Assembly: GCA_902500825.1 (NCBI GenBank)
Contig: CABVRX010000008.1
Coordinates: forward strand, 46,737-110,736
Length of the DNA stretch: 64,000 nt
From: an uncultured Nitrospira sp.
GTDB taxonomy: Bacteria; Nitrospirota; Nitrospiria; Nitrospirales; Nitrospiraceae
Direction: 5' to 3'
Positions within the stretch are counted from its first letter, which is position 1, and every line of letters starts with the position of its first letter. Made by a program: the position numbers and the translations under genes. Under the pieces are notes generated by a model that was given only the letters and a program-made list of their open reading frames with translations, had not been told where the DNA came from and made no database searches. Below are positions 63,288 to 64,000 of this stretch, in pieces.

Positions 63288-64000
63288 ATGCCGAAGATCT
63301 TAATTGCCGATGACAGTATCGCAGTTCGCAAAGTTGCGGAGCGACTGTTGACCGAGGCCGGCCTCGGCGTCACTCTTGCGGCAAACGGAGAAGAAGCATT
63401 GGCCTATCTGGCAAAAGAACGGCCGGATGTTGTTGTGTCCGACGTCATCATGCCGGACAAAAGCGGGTATGAAGTCTGTGCATTTGTCCGTGGCAACGCA
63501 ACCCTTGCAACGACTCCGGTACTGCTCATCTCCGGAATTGTGAACGATGAAGTGACGAGACAGGCCGACTCCTGCCGTGCTGATGGGGTCTTGAAGAAGC
63601 CATTTCAAGGTACGTCCCTCAAGGATCGAGTTCTCGAGCTGATAGCAAAACGGCATGATCCGGCACCGGTCGCTGTCGACGGGTCTGCTGCCGCTTCTGT
63701 GCCGATTCCCGCTGAGAAGACGACGCAGATGTCGGACCACCTGCAACAGAGTCCTGGCCAGGAGGTCGGTAAACTCAAAGAAGTTGAAGAACAGTTACGA
63801 GAAGCACGAGGTCGCTCCGAAGAACTGACCAAGCGACTGTCTGAGTCCACAGAGCAACTCGTGAGAGCCAAGGAAAGCGAAGCGCAGTTAGTGACCGAGC
63901 GCAACCGCGCCGACGACCTTCAAGAGACACTCGCGAAGGTCGAACAACAGTTACGAGAAGCACGAGGTCGCTCCGAAGAACTGACCAAGCGACTGTCTGA
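63288..64000 (+). CDS. Receiver domain fused to a repetitive coiled coil (partial)
   Basis: From ATG 63288 the frame stays open to the right edge (at least 237 residues). Residues 1-120 are a receiver with D8-D9, phosphoacceptor D52 (VVVSDVIMPD) and lysine in VLKKPF. A Pro/Ala linker follows, then a charged coiled coil built from repeats including QLREARGRSEELTKRLSE. Two copies begin 156 bases (52 codons) apart and are identical over 54 bases. The C-terminal end and any output domain lie outside the window. Confidence 0.85.
   Translation, partial: MPKILIADDSIAVRKVAERLLTEAGLGVTLAANGEEALAYLAKERPDVVVSDVIMPDKSGYEVCAFVRGNATLATTPVLLISGIVNDEVTRQADSCRADGVLKKPFQGTSLKDRVLELIAKRHDPAPVAVDGSAAASVPIPAEKTTQMSDHLQQSPGQEVGKLKEVEEQLREARGRSEELTKRLSESTEQLVRAKESEAQLVTERNRADDLQETLAKVEQQLREARGRSEELTKRLS
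63791..64000 (+). repeat. Direct repeat with a 156-bp period inside the coiled-coil gene
   Basis: The 54 bases at 63791-63844 recur exactly at 63947-64000, up to the window edge. The period of 156 bases is a multiple of three, so the reading frame is kept. Immediately upstream of each copy the bases differ at two positions within twelve, so the identity is local and recent rather than long-standing. Confidence 0.9.

Noticed and set aside
1..64000. CRISPR arrays, insertion sequences, integrases, rRNA genes or toxin-antitoxin pairs
   Set aside because: I looked for regularly spaced repeats, transposase motifs and typical small paired genes and found none that I could support.

Overview
The window is bacterial chromosome, mid-50s percent GC by eye (not computed). 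It is densely packed, with many four-base stop/start overlaps. Gene content suits an aerobic Gram-negative bacterium: TonB-dependent receptor, lipoproteins, TatC, oxygen-dependent BluB, and a type IV pilus-style chemosensory system. Gene set and protein style resemble Nitrospirota (Nitrospira-like). That is my inference; no marker here proves it.

Region 1 (1-13.9 kb) is housekeeping. The start of an Rrf2 regulator runs off the left edge. A forward run follows: radA, a LolB-like lipoprotein gene, tsaB, rimI, a DUF465 gene, tatC, a seven-repeat beta-propeller gene, a cyclophilin and a lipoprotein. Then come a DPM1-like glycosyltransferase (reverse), an FAD/NADP oxidoreductase, nadK (reverse) and clpC, which ends at a good intrinsic terminator. 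Region 2 (14-24.4 kb) is one long forward run: tsaD, hflX (apparently starting at ATT), nth, yicC, gmk, rpoZ, coaBC, a TPR gene, aroQ, efp, accB, accC. Region 3 (24.6-36.6 kb) holds a MacA-like adaptor with a split MacB-like ABC transporter; a reverse block of HD-GYP, RusA, orphan MraZ, a small helix-turn-helix protein, FmdB-type zinc ribbon and ComF; then an ABC ATPase overlapping a class 1A pyrD, a stand-alone LuxR-type regulator and a large FtsX-type permease. Region 4 (36.6-38.8 kb) has tRNA-Gly(CCC), two poorly characterised exported proteins and rpmB.

Region 5 (38.9-55.6 kb) is a 16-kb corrinoid island with two cobalamin riboswitches. The first precedes btuF-btuC-btuD and a nitrilase-superfamily gene; the second precedes btuB and then cobB, cobO, a CWC cysteine-rich gene, bluB, a PduO-type adenosyltransferase, cobU, cobT, cobS, cbiB, cobD, cbiZ and cobQ. 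Together these can import corrinoids, adenosylate them, strip the lower loop (CbiZ), make 5,6-dimethylbenzimidazole (BluB) and rebuild cobalamin. No corrin-ring methyltransferases are present, so this is a salvage, remodelling and late-synthesis island. The nitrilase and the CWC protein have no assigned place in it.

Region 6 (55.9-64 kb) is a Pil/Chp-like chemosensory operon: a CheY-like protein, CheW, a chemoreceptor, an 1116-residue hybrid CheA with three HPt-like segments and a C-terminal receiver, two more CheW-like proteins, and a receiver fused to a repetitive coiled coil that runs off the right edge. The most notable points are the ATT start of hflX, the riboswitch-controlled nitrilase and CWC genes, two unrelated adenosyltransferases in one operon, the orphan mraZ/HTH/rusA neighbourhood, and a near-perfect 156-bp-period repeat in the last gene.
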